64,000 nucleotides of DNA, taken from Chryseobacterium gleum (lineage in GTDB: Bacteria; Bacteroidota; Bacteroidia; Flavobacteriales_D; Crocinitomicaceae). Made by a program: the position numbers and the translations under genes. Location: the NCBI GenBank assembly GCA_945862165.1, contig CAMAXI010000005.1, forward strand, positions 62,001 to 126,000. The letters run 5' to 3'. Shown piece by piece: positions 25,438 through 35,028 of the stretch (its first letter is position 1; each line of letters opens with the position of its first letter). The notes below the pieces were generated by a model, which was given only the letters and a program-made list of their open reading frames with translations, was not told where the DNA came from and did no database searches.

Positions 25438-28400
25438 ATGAAAAAAATAGTATTCACCCTTGCAATTACGATACTGAGTATTCTTAGTGGTAATGCGCAA
25501 ACTACAAAAAGTCTTATTTCTGTAGGAAACAACTCCGGTTTTAACATAAAAGCTGGTACAACCGTAAGTGCTAATCAATTAGAGGTAATTCCTACGAATG
25601 ATTTTAGTGTAACTACGAGTTTAAATTATAACTTAAAGACAGGTAAAACGATCGGAAACGATTTAGTAAATATTGTTAGTGGGTATACTTTTGACACACC
25701 AACAAATGCTTTTTCTGGAAGTGTTGGGTTTGTTTACAGTTCGGATGAATTGAACACAACTACTGAAAGTTCTTTGAAGTTATTGTATAACAATGGTGTA
25801 AAATGGCTAATCGACAAAACAGGAATCAATGCTTCTAAAAAAGTAACTACTTCACTATCCAACAAAAACTTAAAAGAATTAACGCTTGGAAATTGTGTTA
25901 CAACACCTTCGATTACACAGATAACAGCTTGTGGTTCATATTCTTGGAATGGAACAGTATATAACAAAACAGGCATATATGAATTTAAAACAACGAGTAA
26001 GCAAGGTTGTGATTCTATTGCTAAATTAGATTTAACCATTCCTGCGATAGGAACACTTACATTATTCTCTGCAGGTGGATCAAACGCACAGGTTAAATGT
26101 AATAAAACTGCAATTACACCAATTGTCTACACTACTTCTACCGGTACAACAAACGCAACAGTAACAGGTTTACCAGCAGGAGTTACAGGTGCTTGGGCAG
26201 CTGGTAAATTCACAATCAGTGGTACACCAACAGTAACAGGTGTGTTTAATTACACGGTTACATCAGTAGGAACATGTGCGACAGCAACTGGTAAAATCAC
26301 GGTTAATCAAAACACGATGCTACTAACGTCTGCTGTTAATTCAGACAAACAAACATTTTGTATCACTTCTACTAGTATACCTATTACCTATGCTACTGTA
26401 GGAGCAACAGGAGCAACCATTACAAATTTACCATTAGGAGTAACTGGTTATTTTGGACCGGCATTAAATACACCAGAAGGAAAAAATCAAGTCAATATCA
26501 GCGGAATACCTTCAGTTGCTGGTACGTATAACTATACGGTAACCTTAACAGGTGGATGTGGTGTTACAACTGCAAATGGGGTATATGTAGTTAATCCAAA
26601 AAACACGATTACATTAACTTCTGTCGCTGCAACAGCTTTACAAACAAAATGTATCAAAACAGCAATCACAGACATTATCTACACAACAACAACTGCAACT
26701 GGTGCAACGGTATCCGGTTTGCCAGCAGGTGTAACAGGCTCTTGGTCAGCTAATAAGTTTATTATTTCTGGAACACCAACTGTTGCTGGAATATTTAATT
26801 ATACAGTAACTACTGTTGGTGGTTGTTCAGTAGCAACAGCTAAAGGCACAATCAACTCTACGATTAACACCATCGCGCTATCTTCTGCAGCAGGTACAGA
26901 TGCACAAACAAAATGTATCGGTACAGCGATTGTTCCTGTAACGTATACAACAAGTATTGCAACTGGTGCAACTGTAAGCGGTTTACCAGCAGGTGTAAGT
27001 GGCGTTTGGGGAGCTAATAAATTAACGATTAGTGGTACACCAACCGTAGCAGGAAACTTTACTTACACGATTACCTTAACAGGAGGATGTGAAGTAATTA
27101 CGAAAACTGGTACATTAGTGGTTAGTCCGAATAACACAGTAACTTTAAGTTCAGGATTAAATTCTAACGTAAAAGAGGTGTGTGTTGGAGCAACTCTTGC
27201 TCCAATTACATATACTACAACCGGAGCAACCGGAGTAACCTTTACTGGTCTACCAGCAGGTGTAAAAGCTATTTGGGCAGCTAATACAATTACCATTAGT
27301 GGCATTCCAACTGCAGCGGGTGTATATCCTTATACAGTAACTGCTACAGGTGGTTGTTCGGTAGTACTTGCAAAAGGTACTATTACGGTGAATGCAATAA
27401 ATACGATTGCTTTGACTTCTGCAGCAGGTACAGATAAACAAACAATTTGTACAAATGGTTCTATTATTAATATAGGGTATAAAACTACAGGAGCAACAGC
27501 TGTTACCGTTGCAAATTTACCAGCAGGTTTAACACAATCGTCATCTGCTGGAGTTGTAACTATTAGTGGAAAACCAACAGCAACTGGTACCTATACAATC
27601 ACTGCATCTGGTAAATGTGAATCTAAAGTAGCTTCCGGTACTATTACCATAGCACCTTTAAACACTTTGACTTTAACAGCAGGAAATGCTAGTGTAAAAG
27701 AAGTGTGTGTTAATGCGGTTCTTTCCGATATTACGTATAATTCAACAGGAGCGACTGGCGCAACTTTTGCAGGTTTACCAGCAGGTGTAACAGGTAAATT
27801 TTTGAGTAATGTTATTACTTTAGCAGGTAAACCTACAACAAAAGGAGTATATGCATATACCGTAACTGGTACTGGAGGATGTCCAGGTGTTGCAGCAAAA
27901 GGAACGATTACGGTGAATGAACTAAATGCAATTACCTTAACTTCTGTAGCAGCAACAGCTAATCAAACTGTTTGTACAGGTAGTCCAATCACGCAAATCG
28001 GGTACAAAATTACAGGAACAACTTCCGTTCAGGTTTCAACTTTACCAGGTTTGTCGCAAACGAACACTGCAGGCGTAATTACAATCAGTGGTACACCAAG
28101 TGCATCTGTTAATTATTCCATCACAGCAAATGGTAAATGCCCATCTGTTACAGTTTTAGGTAAAATAACTGTGAATCCAGCTAATACCATTACATTAGAA
28201 CCTACATCTGCATCCAATGTACAAAATATTTGTGCTAAATCTGCTATTGGTAATATCTTATACAAAACGACTGGAGCTACAAATGCAACATTCACTGGTT
28301 TACCATTAGGAGTTAAAGGTACTTGGGTGAATAATTTAGTAACATTGAGCGGTAATCCTTATGTTTCGGGAACTTCTAAATATACGGTAACCTTAACAGG

Positions 28401-28998
28401 TGGATGTAAAGTAGTAACAGCGACAGGAACTATCACGATTGGAGCTGAGAATAAACTTACCTTGACATCCGCAGCAGCTACAACGAGCCAAACGGTAAAA
28501 GTAGGAGTGCCAATTGCGCCTATTACCTATACAACGCTAGGAGCAACAACTGTAAATGTTACAAATTTACCAGCAGGAGTAGGTAGCGCTTGGGCAGCTA
28601 ATAAATTAACGATAAGTGGAACACCAACAACAGTTGGAAATAAGACTTATAATGTAGAGTTAGTTAGTGTATGTCCTAGGGTAAATGGTACAGGTTTCAT
28701 CAATGTTACGGGTAGTGGACCAGGAACAGCTTTAAGACCGGTATCTGAATCGAATATTGAGGTTACTTCCTATCCTAACCCATTCAGTACTGCTTTTAGA
28801 ATGAATGTGGTTTCACAAAGTGAAGAACCAATTGCAGTTCAAATAACAGATATGGTTGGTCGCATCGTTGAGAATCATGTGATCAATAGCTTTGAACTTT
28901 CTGAAAAAGAAATAGGTGAGGCATATCCAGTAGGAGTTTACAACATTGTGTTAACACAAGGAAGTGAGACAACTACATTTAGAATTGTGAAACAATAA
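25438..28998 (+). CDS. Giant Ig-like repeat adhesin with T9SS sorting domain
   Basis: 1186 residues. Signal peptide (1-20), a unique N-terminal domain (20-200), then ten tandem repeats of about 80-90 residues. Each repeat has a conserved start (TITLTSVAAT), usually one Cys, GLPAGVTG, ISGTPT and YTVTLTGGC, the pattern of putative Ig/cadherin-like beta sandwiches. The last 75 residues are a T9SS type A sorting domain (SYPNPFSTAF, DMVGRIVE, GVYNIVL, RIVKQ). It should be exported by T9SS and fixed to the cell surface. Its leader resembles those of the collagen-like genes. Confidence 0.88.
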   Translation: MKKIVFTLAITILSILSGNAQTTKSLISVGNNSGFNIKAGTTVSANQLEVIPTNDFSVTTSLNYNLKTGKTIGNDLVNIVSGYTFDTPTNAFSGSVGFVYSSDELNTTTESSLKLLYNNGVKWLIDKTGINASKKVTTSLSNKNLKELTLGNCVTTPSITQITACGSYSWNGTVYNKTGIYEFKTTSKQGCDSIAKLDLTIPAIGTLTLFSAGGSNAQVKCNKTAITPIVYTTSTGTTNATVTGLPAGVTGAWAAGKFTISGTPTVTGVFNYTVTSVGTCATATGKITVNQNTMLLTSAVNSDKQTFCITSTSIPITYATVGATGATITNLPLGVTGYFGPALNTPEGKNQVNISGIPSVAGTYNYTVTLTGGCGVTTANGVYVVNPKNTITLTSVAATALQTKCIKTAITDIIYTTTTATGATVSGLPAGVTGSWSANKFIISGTPTVAGIFNYTVTTVGGCSVATAKGTINSTINTIALSSAAGTDAQTKCIGTAIVPVTYTTSIATGATVSGLPAGVSGVWGANKLTISGTPTVAGNFTYTITLTGGCEVITKTGTLVVSPNNTVTLSSGLNSNVKEVCVGATLAPITYTTTGATGVTFTGLPAGVKAIWAANTITISGIPTAAGVYPYTVTATGGCSVVLAKGTITVNAINTIALTSAAGTDKQTICTNGSIINIGYKTTGATAVTVANLPAGLTQSSSAGVVTISGKPTATGTYTITASGKCESKVASGTITIAPLNTLTLTAGNASVKEVCVNAVLSDITYNSTGATGATFAGLPAGVTGKFLSNVITLAGKPTTKGVYAYTVTGTGGCPGVAAKGTITVNELNAITLTSVAATANQTVCTGSPITQIGYKITGTTSVQVSTLPGLSQTNTAGVITISGTPSASVNYSITANGKCPSVTVLGKITVNPANTITLEPTSASNVQNICAKSAIGNILYKTTGATNATFTGLPLGVKGTWVNNLVTLSGNPYVSGTSKYTVTLTGGCKVVTATGTITIGAENKLTLTSAAATTSQTVKVGVPIAPITYTTLGATTVNVTNLPAGVGSAWAANKLTISGTPTTVGNKTYNVELVSVCPRVNGTGFINVTGSGPGTALRPVSESNIEVTSYPNPFSTAFRMNVVSQSEEPIAVQITDMVGRIVENHVINSFELSEKEIGEAYPVGVYNIVLTQGSETTTFRIVKQ

Positions 28999-29014
28999 TC
29001 ATTATTTGAATGAT

Positions 29015-29050
29015 AAATCAAGGTTATTTTAGTGTAAATAACCTTGATTT
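29015..29050 (+). terminator. Hairpin after the Ig-repeat gene
   Basis: A perfect 15-bp stem (29015-29029 with 29036-29050) and 6-base loop, 14 bases after the stop. The T-run is weak, so it may also protect the mRNA 3' end. Confidence 0.6.
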
Positions 29051-29129
29051 ATAAATTAATACATTAATTTTACAGGCCAAATAGTAAGCTGTAAAGCATT
29101 TTTTACATTTTAACCAAAAAACAATAAAA

Positions 29130-29738
29130 ATGAAAAAAAACAATTTAATTAAATCTATTTTAGTTCTTTCTGTGTTGTCTTTAGCAACATTAACAGCGTG
29201 TAAAAAAGAAACAGTTACACCTACACCTACAGCTGCACCAGTAGAAGATACTGATTATCAATTTACAGCAACCTTTAATGGTATAACGTATTCCTTTAAA
29301 GAAAAAACGTTTAATGAGCAAGGATTAATGGATAACTTAAATTATGGTGCTTTATGTAAAACGTTTCAAGACACTACAGCAATGTTGTTGTGTGGAGTAA
29401 ACGCAGCGAAAGATGATACATTAGCGATTTATTTTGTGGATAAAACCGGAGTATCTAAATCTTCTTTCGCAATTGGAAACACGACTTTTCCTTTAATAGA
29501 TCCTCAAGCTGGAGAGCCATCTAAATATGTTATGCTTAAGACGAGCAAAAAACAAGAAATGTATACTTGTTGTCAGTCAGACGATAACCTTACAATTAGT
29601 GTAACGAAATCCGATGATTATTCTGCAACAAGCGCAATCAAAGGTACTTTTACAGGAAAACTTTCTTCGTTTAATGCTCAAGTTGTTAAACAATATACTT
29701 TGTCTGGTAGTTTTAGAGCTAGAAAGGTCAAAGATTAA
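29130..29738 (+). CDS. Lipoprotein, unknown function
   Basis: 202 residues. Lipoprotein signal with lipobox LTAC (Cys24) followed by KKE, then a short PT-rich linker and a beta-rich domain. The domain has FTATFNGITYSFKEKTF near its start and a vicinal Cys pair (YTCCQSD). No named family is recognised. It follows the giant adhesin, from which a strong hairpin separates it, and carries its own terminator. Confidence 0.75.
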   Translation: MKKNNLIKSILVLSVLSLATLTACKKETVTPTPTAAPVEDTDYQFTATFNGITYSFKEKTFNEQGLMDNLNYGALCKTFQDTTAMLLCGVNAAKDDTLAIYFVDKTGVSKSSFAIGNTTFPLIDPQAGEPSKYVMLKTSKKQEMYTCCQSDDNLTISVTKSDDYSATSAIKGTFTGKLSSFNAQVVKQYTLSGSFRARKVKD

Positions 29739-29756
29739 TTCTAAGAAATTAAGTTT

Positions 29757-29795
29757 TAAAATAGGCTGTCTCGAAAGGACAGCCTATTTTTTTTG
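29757..29795 (+). terminator. Rho-independent terminator
   Basis: AAAATAGGCTGTC (29757-29769) pairs perfectly with GACAGCCTATTTT (29778-29790), then T-run. It ends the lipoprotein transcript. Confidence 0.9.
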
Positions 29796-29902
29796 CTAAA
29801 ATGGAATTTGCACGGTGTAAAATTTGGTAGGTTGCGACACTCGAATAACTAACTTAAATTTTTACATGTTTGAAATTAAAGTATTTCATTCGTTTGAAAT
29901 GC

Positions 29903-30196
29903 TCATAAAATAATGTGGGTTGTTTTTATTGCATCTCGAAGTTTATCCTCAATGTTGACTAAAATTGCGTAATCGTCCCAATTGGAAACGGCGATTGCCA
30001 CCTTGTCCATAATCTCTTCTGTGTTTTTTATGTTCATGCTTTTACCAATAGCCATTAAGTCTTTACGTGTTATATTCTTTCTTTTGCCATTCATACTTAG
30101 CGCATGTTGACTTACCCATTCGCTTCCAGGCCTATAAGCATGGCAAACATCGTATGCAGGTGACAATTTCCATGCACCGGATGTATTTATTTCAAT
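29903..30196 (-). pseudogene. HipA toxin relic (C-terminal third only)
   Basis: The frame reads GAWKLSPAYDVCHAY, the HipA activation segment, then WVSQHALSMNGKR, a HipA C-terminal signature. An in-frame TAA at 30197-30199 and unrelated sequence upstream show that the ATP-binding and catalytic-loop parts are missing. The longest frame uses a TTG start at 30166. No hipB is adjacent. It belongs to the undivided HipA type, unlike the split hipST at 7.8 kb. Confidence 0.75.
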
Positions 30197-30199
30197 TTA

Positions 30200-30457
30200 A
30201 TTAAACAATAGATGATGGAATAAACCATCTTTATAGCTAAAGAATGCCATTTGTGCTGGTTTTATACCTCTTAAATATAAATTAAAATCTATTTACGACT
30301 ATTTAGAAGGAATAATGTGGTAAAATCAGATTAAGCTTATAGGACGATTAATGTAGGTATTACCTGTCGTTGGATTAAATATAACGGTAATCCAAACTTT
30401 TGGTATTGATTGCTATTTTTATCCGTTTGGTTCGCAGTAAGGGTGAATTTCATTTTG
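30200..30457. other. Degenerate region between HipA relic and tRNA element
   Basis: No intact gene. On the minus strand, 30326-30453 reads like a short coding remnant (MKFTLTANQTDKNSNQYQKF, then after a frame shift VWITVIFNPTTGNTYINRP), and 30200-30265 gives a GIKPAQMAFFSYKDGLF segment. Both are too short to name. This looks like a graveyard of fragments. Confidence 0.35.
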
Positions 30458-30528
30458 ATAAAAACAAAAAAGGAACCTATTTCTAGATTCCTTTTGTTTT
30501 GGTAGCGGGGGCCCGACTCGAACGGACG
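30458..30528. repeat. 71-bp direct repeat, distal copy (tRNA 3' end plus terminator)
   Basis: Identical to 30799-30869, offset 341 bp. It contains the tRNA-fMet terminator hairpin and the last 29 bases of the tRNA (CCA end, acceptor and T-arm). It marks the far side of the inserted GIY-YIG element. A further short match (TATGAGCC at 30545) echoes the anticodon region. Confidence 0.85.
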
Positions 30529-30532
30529 TCCG

Positions 30533-30796
30533 TCAGCTGACGGATATGAGCCACTCCTGAATTTGATTTTTACAAAATTGTCTTCCTTTGGAAGATTTTA
30601 ATTGTTTTTCTCTCCACATAGCTTGACTTTTGGAATCATGAAATTCAAGATAAACTACTATCCAGGGTCTGAATTTAATTGTATGACCTTTTTTAGCAAG
30701 TGAATTATGCGAATGAAAACGACTTATTAAATCAGAAGTATATCCAATATACAATTGATCAAATTTTTCGGAATATAAAAGGTAAGTAACAAACAT
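30533..30796 (-). CDS. Small GIY-YIG nuclease-like protein
   Basis: 87 residues. The GIY-YIG motif is present as TYLLYSEKFDQLYIGYTSDL, followed by SRFHSHN and the catalytic-type Glu region MWREKQLKSSKGRQF. Proteins of this size in Bacteroidota are single-domain GIY-YIG members of unclear function. The gene fills the 341-bp interval between the two copies of the tRNA-fMet 3' end. Its last codons read GGCTCATA, resembling the tRNA anticodon segment. It is probably the cargo or agent of a minimal mobile element. Confidence 0.82.
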   Translation of the reverse strand: MFVTYLLYSEKFDQLYIGYTSDLISRFHSHNSLAKKGHTIKFRPWIVVYLEFHDSKSQAMWREKQLKSSKGRQFCKNQIQEWLISVS

Positions 30797-30798
30797 CT

Positions 30799-30916
<118 letters not shown>

Positions 30917-31011
30917 CTATATTCAAATAAAGTAGTAAACTTTAATTGCGGTACAAAGATATAATTTGTTTCTTTGTACTCCAAACTTTATTTAATAAAT
31001 AATTCACATTC

Positions 31012-31887
31012 ATGTCACATAAAGCAGGATTTGTAAACATCGTAGGTAGTCCAAACGTAGGTAAGTCTACGTTAATGAACCAGTTGGTTGGTGAAAAACT
31101 TTCTATTGTTACTTCCAAAGCACAGACTACAAGACACAGAATTCATGGTATTGTTAACGAAGAAGACTACCAAATCGTCTTTTCTGACACTCCTGGAGTG
31201 GTAAATGCATCCTATAAATTGCATGAACAGATGATGAGTTACGTAGAATCATCCTTCAAAGACGCAGATATTTTACTTTTTATCACGGATATTTACGAAA
31301 GTGAAATGAATCATGCTGCAACTTTAGAGCGTATAAAAAAATTAAAAATTCCAGTTCTTTGCATTGTCAACAAAGTAGATCTTGGAAAACAAGACCAAGT
31401 AGAAACCCGTTTGGCGTATTGGAAAGAAAAAGTGCCGAATGCGGAAGTTATCGCAGTTTCTGCCTTACATGGTTTTGGGAAAGACTGGGTGTGGCAACGT
31501 ATTTTAGAATTATTACCTGTTTCTCCGCCATATTTTGACAAAGATGATTTATCGGATCGACCAGTTCGTTTCTTCGTTTCAGAGATGATCCGCGAGAAAA
31601 TCTTTTTACATTGTGAGAAAGAAGTTCCGTATTCATGTCAAGTCGAAGTCGATACGTATGAAGTCGAAGAACACATTATTCGTATTCGCGCAGTGATCGT
31701 TGTTGAACGCGATTCTCAAAAAGGTATTATCATTGGAAAAGGTGGAATGATGCTAAAACGTATCGGTCGTGAAGCACGAAAAGACATCGAAGGATTTGTA
31801 GGGAAACAAGTTTTTCTAGAAACCTTTGTGAAAGTGGATAAGGATTGGAGAGAGTCGGAAGTGAAGTTGAAGAAGTACGGGTATTAG
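31012..31887 (+). CDS. era: GTPase Era
   Basis: Ras-like GTPase needed for 16S rRNA maturation and 30S assembly. G1 is GSPNVGKS (near residue 12), G3 is DTPG, G4 is NKVD, and the C-terminal KH domain includes GIIIGKGGMMLKRIG for 16S 3'-end binding. 291 residues is normal. It heads a cluster of three GTPases (era, der, mnmE), each from its own start with gaps between. Confidence 0.96.
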   Translation: MSHKAGFVNIVGSPNVGKSTLMNQLVGEKLSIVTSKAQTTRHRIHGIVNEEDYQIVFSDTPGVVNASYKLHEQMMSYVESSFKDADILLFITDIYESEMNHAATLERIKKLKIPVLCIVNKVDLGKQDQVETRLAYWKEKVPNAEVIAVSALHGFGKDWVWQRILELLPVSPPYFDKDDLSDRPVRFFVSEMIREKIFLHCEKEVPYSCQVEVDTYEVEEHIIRIRAVIVVERDSQKGIIIGKGGMMLKRIGREARKDIEGFVGKQVFLETFVKVDKDWRESEVKLKKYGY

Positions 31888-31888
31888 T

Positions 31889-31962
31889 CCTTCGACAAGC
31901 TCAGGAACCAAGTGACGATCCTTCGACATATTTCGGCAGGCTCAATGGAGCAGCTCAGGAAC
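31889..31962. repeat. REP-like repeat pair after era
   Basis: CCTTCGACAAGCTCAGGAAC (31889-31908) is followed by a second, interrupted copy (31920-31962) with the same ends. Rest of the gap to der (to 32114) is AT-rich with no gene seen. Confidence 0.6.
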
Positions 31963-32114
31963 AGGAAAATATAAATAGTAATTAAAAAGTTTGAAGGGAA
32001 AATAGATTAGGGTTTTTTGAGGAAAATAAAAAGTTTACTGGAGTAAATGATAAAGTAAATTTTGAAGTTGAACGAAGAAATAGCAATTCATTTTGCCTTC
32101 AACAAATAAAGATA

Positions 32115-33422
32115 ATGAGCAATATAATAGCAATCGTAGGTAGACCAAATGTAGGTAAATCTACAATTTTCAATCGATTAACGGAATCGCAAAATGCGAT
32201 CGTGAAAGAGGTGAGTGGGGTAACACGTGACCGTATTTACGGACGTGGTGAGTGGAATGGCGTACCTTTCTCGGTAATCGATACAGGAGGATATGTACAT
32301 GGTTCGGAAGATATCTTCGAAGGGGAAATCCGTAAACAAGTAAAATTAGCGATTGAAGAAGCAAACGTGATTCTATTTGTATTGGACGTTACAACCGGTA
32401 TCGTGGATTTAGACGAGACAGTTGCTGCCATGCTTCGTAAGTCTAAAAAGAAAGTGTTTATCGTTGCAAACAAAGTAGATAGCGCTTTACGTTTTGGAAT
32501 GTCTGCCGAATTCTGGTCGCTAGGATTAGGAGAAGTATACGATATTTCTGCTTCGAATGGAAGTGGTACCGGAGAGTTATTAGACGATTTAGTAAAAGTA
32601 TTTGATAAAAACGCTCCGTTTCTAGACGATACCGATACACCGCGTATTGCCATTGTTGGAAAACCAAATGTGGGCAAATCCTCGTTTGTAAACGCGATTA
32701 CGGGTCAAGACCGAAACATTGTAACCGATATCTCTGGAACGACGCGAGACGCGATTAATACGCGTTATAAAGCCTTTGGATTCGACTTTATCTTGGTAGA
32801 TACTGCAGGAATTCGTAAAAAAGCGAAAGTAACCGAAGATATTGAATATTATTCTACGCTTCGCGCGGTACGTACCATCGAAAATTCGGACGTTTGTATT
32901 TTAATGATTGATGCAACGGAAGGAATTCAAAAGCAAGACTTGGTTATTTATTATATGATTGAGAAAAATCACAAAGGAGTGGTTGTTTTAGTCAATAAAT
33001 GGGATTTAGTGGAGAAAGACCACATGACCATGAATGAGTATGAGGAGAAAATCCGTGAACAATTGGCACCATACAACGATGTTCCGATCATCTTTACCTC
33101 TACGGTAACCAAACAACGTATTCACAAAGCATTGGAAACAGCAATGGAAGTTTATTCCAACCGTATCAAGAAAGTTTCTACTTCGGATTTGAACGACTTG
33201 TTATTGCCAATCATTGATGCAACTCCACCTCCATCTGTAAAAAGTAAATACGTGCAAATTAAGTATGTGACACAATTACCAACACATGCGCCAGCATTTG
33301 CATTTTTCTGTAATTTACCACAATATGTTGCGGAAAGTTACAAGCGTTTCTTGGAGAATAAAATTCGTGAAAACTTTAACTTTTCTGGGATTCCAATTCG
33401 TATATTCTTTAGAAAAAAGTAA
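32115..33422 (+). CDS. der: GTPase Der (EngA)
   Basis: Double-GTPase for 50S ribosome assembly. Two G domains in tandem: G1 at GRPNVGKS (residue 8) and GKPNVGKS (about 182), with DTGG and DTAG, and NKVD and NKWD. The C-terminal KH-like domain ends the protein (435 residues, normal). It lies in the era-der-mnmE cluster. Confidence 0.96.
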   Translation: MSNIIAIVGRPNVGKSTIFNRLTESQNAIVKEVSGVTRDRIYGRGEWNGVPFSVIDTGGYVHGSEDIFEGEIRKQVKLAIEEANVILFVLDVTTGIVDLDETVAAMLRKSKKKVFIVANKVDSALRFGMSAEFWSLGLGEVYDISASNGSGTGELLDDLVKVFDKNAPFLDDTDTPRIAIVGKPNVGKSSFVNAITGQDRNIVTDISGTTRDAINTRYKAFGFDFILVDTAGIRKKAKVTEDIEYYSTLRAVRTIENSDVCILMIDATEGIQKQDLVIYYMIEKNHKGVVVLVNKWDLVEKDHMTMNEYEEKIREQLAPYNDVPIIFTSTVTKQRIHKALETAMEVYSNRIKKVSTSDLNDLLLPIIDATPPPSVKSKYVQIKYVTQLPTHAPAFAFFCNLPQYVAESYKRFLENKIRENFNFSGIPIRIFFRKK

Positions 33423-33461
33423 TCAATTTGAAAATTTGAAAATTGGTTAATTTGAAGATAA

Positions 33462-34844
33462 ATGAACTATTTTAGTAAGAATAACGATACAATTTGTGCA
33501 CTTTCTACAGCTAATGGGATCGGAGCAATAGCTGTCATCCGAGTTTCTGGTGTGCAAGCATTGGGGATTGTTTCGGCAATTTTTTCGAAGGATTTAAGTG
33601 TTGTTGCAACACATACTGCTCATTTTGGTCGCATTCGTAATGGAGAAGAAATTATCGATGAAGTATTGTTGACAGTACTGCATGGCGGAAAGAGTTTTAC
33701 AGGCGAACCAACCGTAGAGATTGCGTGTCACGGTTCGACTTACATTCAACAACAAATTTTACAATTACTGATAGCAAAGGGATGTCGTACTGCGCAGCCA
33801 GGTGAATTCACGATGCGTGCGTTTATGAACGGAAAGATGGATTTGTCGCAAGCAGAAGCGGTGGCAGATTTGATTTCGTCCCAAAGCAAGCGTGCACACC
33901 AGGTTGCGATGAACCAATTACGTGGTTCGTTTTCCAATGAATTGCGCGATTTGCGTGAGAAGTTAATTCACTTTGCGAGTTTGGTAGAGTTGGAGTTAGA
34001 TTTCGCGGAAGAAGACGTAGAATTTGCAGATCGTACAGAATTAAAAGCCTTGGTAAAAGAGGTGTTGACCTATATTCAAAAATTAATTCGTTCGTTTGAT
34101 TTAGGGAATGCCTTGAAAAATGGTGTTCCAGTGGCTATTGTTGGCGCACCAAATACGGGTAAAAGTACCTTATTGAACCAATTATTGGGCGAAGAACGTG
34201 CGATTGTGAGTGATATCGCTGGTACAACACGTGACGTGATTGAAGAAACCTTAAACATCGATGGGATTTTGTTCCGTTTGATCGATACCGCAGGAATTCG
34301 TGAGGGATTAAGTGATTCCGACAGCGACAAAATTGAAGCGATTGGTATCGAACGTTCCAAACAAAAAATACAGCAAGCACAATTGGTGTTGGTTCTTGCA
34401 GATGCAACACGTAGTGATGTCCAGGAAGTAGCTCAGTGGGCAGGTGAGATTCAAACAAACAATCCCGATAAACATGTGTTGTTGCTTATCAATAAATCCG
34501 ATGTTAATCAACAAAAAAATCAACTTTTTGTACCTTATTTGTACCTCTCTGCCTTAACAGGCGCAGGAATTTCCGAATTATCTTCGTGGATGGTAGCGCA
34601 AATCACCCAAGGTGTGGATATCCAACAAGAAGTGATTGTCACCAATGCGCGTCACGTGGAAGAGTTACAAAAAACGGCGGTGGCTTTACAAGCAGCTTCG
34701 GAAGGACTAGAAAATGGAACGACAGGGGATTTTATAGCGATGGATATTCGTCAAGGGATGTACCATTTGGGGAATATTACGGGGGATATATCTACCGATG
34801 ACTTGTTGGGTAATATATTTAGTAAGTTTTGTATTGGGAAGTAA
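33462..34844 (+). CDS. mnmE: tRNA modification GTPase MnmE
   Basis: Works with MnmG to form 5-carboxymethylaminomethyl-uridine at wobble U34. N-terminal tetrahydrofolate-binding domain (NDTICALSTANGIGAIAVIR), helical domain, G domain inserted near residues 220-380 (GAPNTGKS, DTAGIRE), and the universal FCIGK C-terminus. The last 16 bases form the left attachment site of a genomic island, and the coding sequence stays intact after insertion. Confidence 0.96.
   Translation: MNYFSKNNDTICALSTANGIGAIAVIRVSGVQALGIVSAIFSKDLSVVATHTAHFGRIRNGEEIIDEVLLTVLHGGKSFTGEPTVEIACHGSTYIQQQILQLLIAKGCRTAQPGEFTMRAFMNGKMDLSQAEAVADLISSQSKRAHQVAMNQLRGSFSNELRDLREKLIHFASLVELELDFAEEDVEFADRTELKALVKEVLTYIQKLIRSFDLGNALKNGVPVAIVGAPNTGKSTLLNQLLGEERAIVSDIAGTTRDVIEETLNIDGILFRLIDTAGIREGLSDSDSDKIEAIGIERSKQKIQQAQLVLVLADATRSDVQEVAQWAGEIQTNNPDKHVLLLINKSDVNQQKNQLFVPYLYLSALTGAGISELSSWMVAQITQGVDIQQEVIVTNARHVEELQKTAVALQAASEGLENGTTGDFIAMDIRQGMYHLGNITGDISTDDLLGNIFSKFCIGK
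34829..34844 (+). other. attL (mnmE 3' end)
   Basis: 16-bp core TTGTATTGGGAAGTAA, which also encodes the end of the MnmE CIGK C-terminus and its stop. Confidence 0.85.
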
Positions 34845-34966
34845 CCACCGCAAAACAACACAAAACAGCACAAACAATTTCTTTGCAAATGTAACATAAT
34901 CAACACTTTAAAGGCTTTTTATGTTGAAAAGTTAATTGTGTTATATTGTAATTTTTGGATATCCTT

Positions 34967-35003
34967 GTGGCACAAATGTGGCACACAAAGGTATGTGTGC
35001 CAC
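34967..35003. promoter_or_regulatory. GTGGCAC repeats, candidate integrase arm sites
   Basis: GTGGCAC at 34967 and 34978 in direct orientation and GTGTGCCAC inverted at 34995-35003, all just before the integrase start. A matching GTGGCACAC lies at 43925-43933 near the right end. Arm-site role is inferred from position and recurrence. Confidence 0.45.
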
Positions 35004-35028
35004 TAGTGTGTCACTAAAATATTCAAAA

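Noticed and set aside
25438-28998. CRISPR-like array from the repeated units
   Set aside because: The repeats are long, in frame and protein-coding; there are no short identical repeats with unique spacers anywhere in the window.
30326-30453. A small intact minus-strand gene
   Set aside because: The readable segments lie in two frames; noted only as a possible remnant.
34936-35028. N-terminal extension of the integrase
   Set aside because: This part overlaps repeated GTGGCAC sites and gives no family-like sequence; ATG 35029 fits better.
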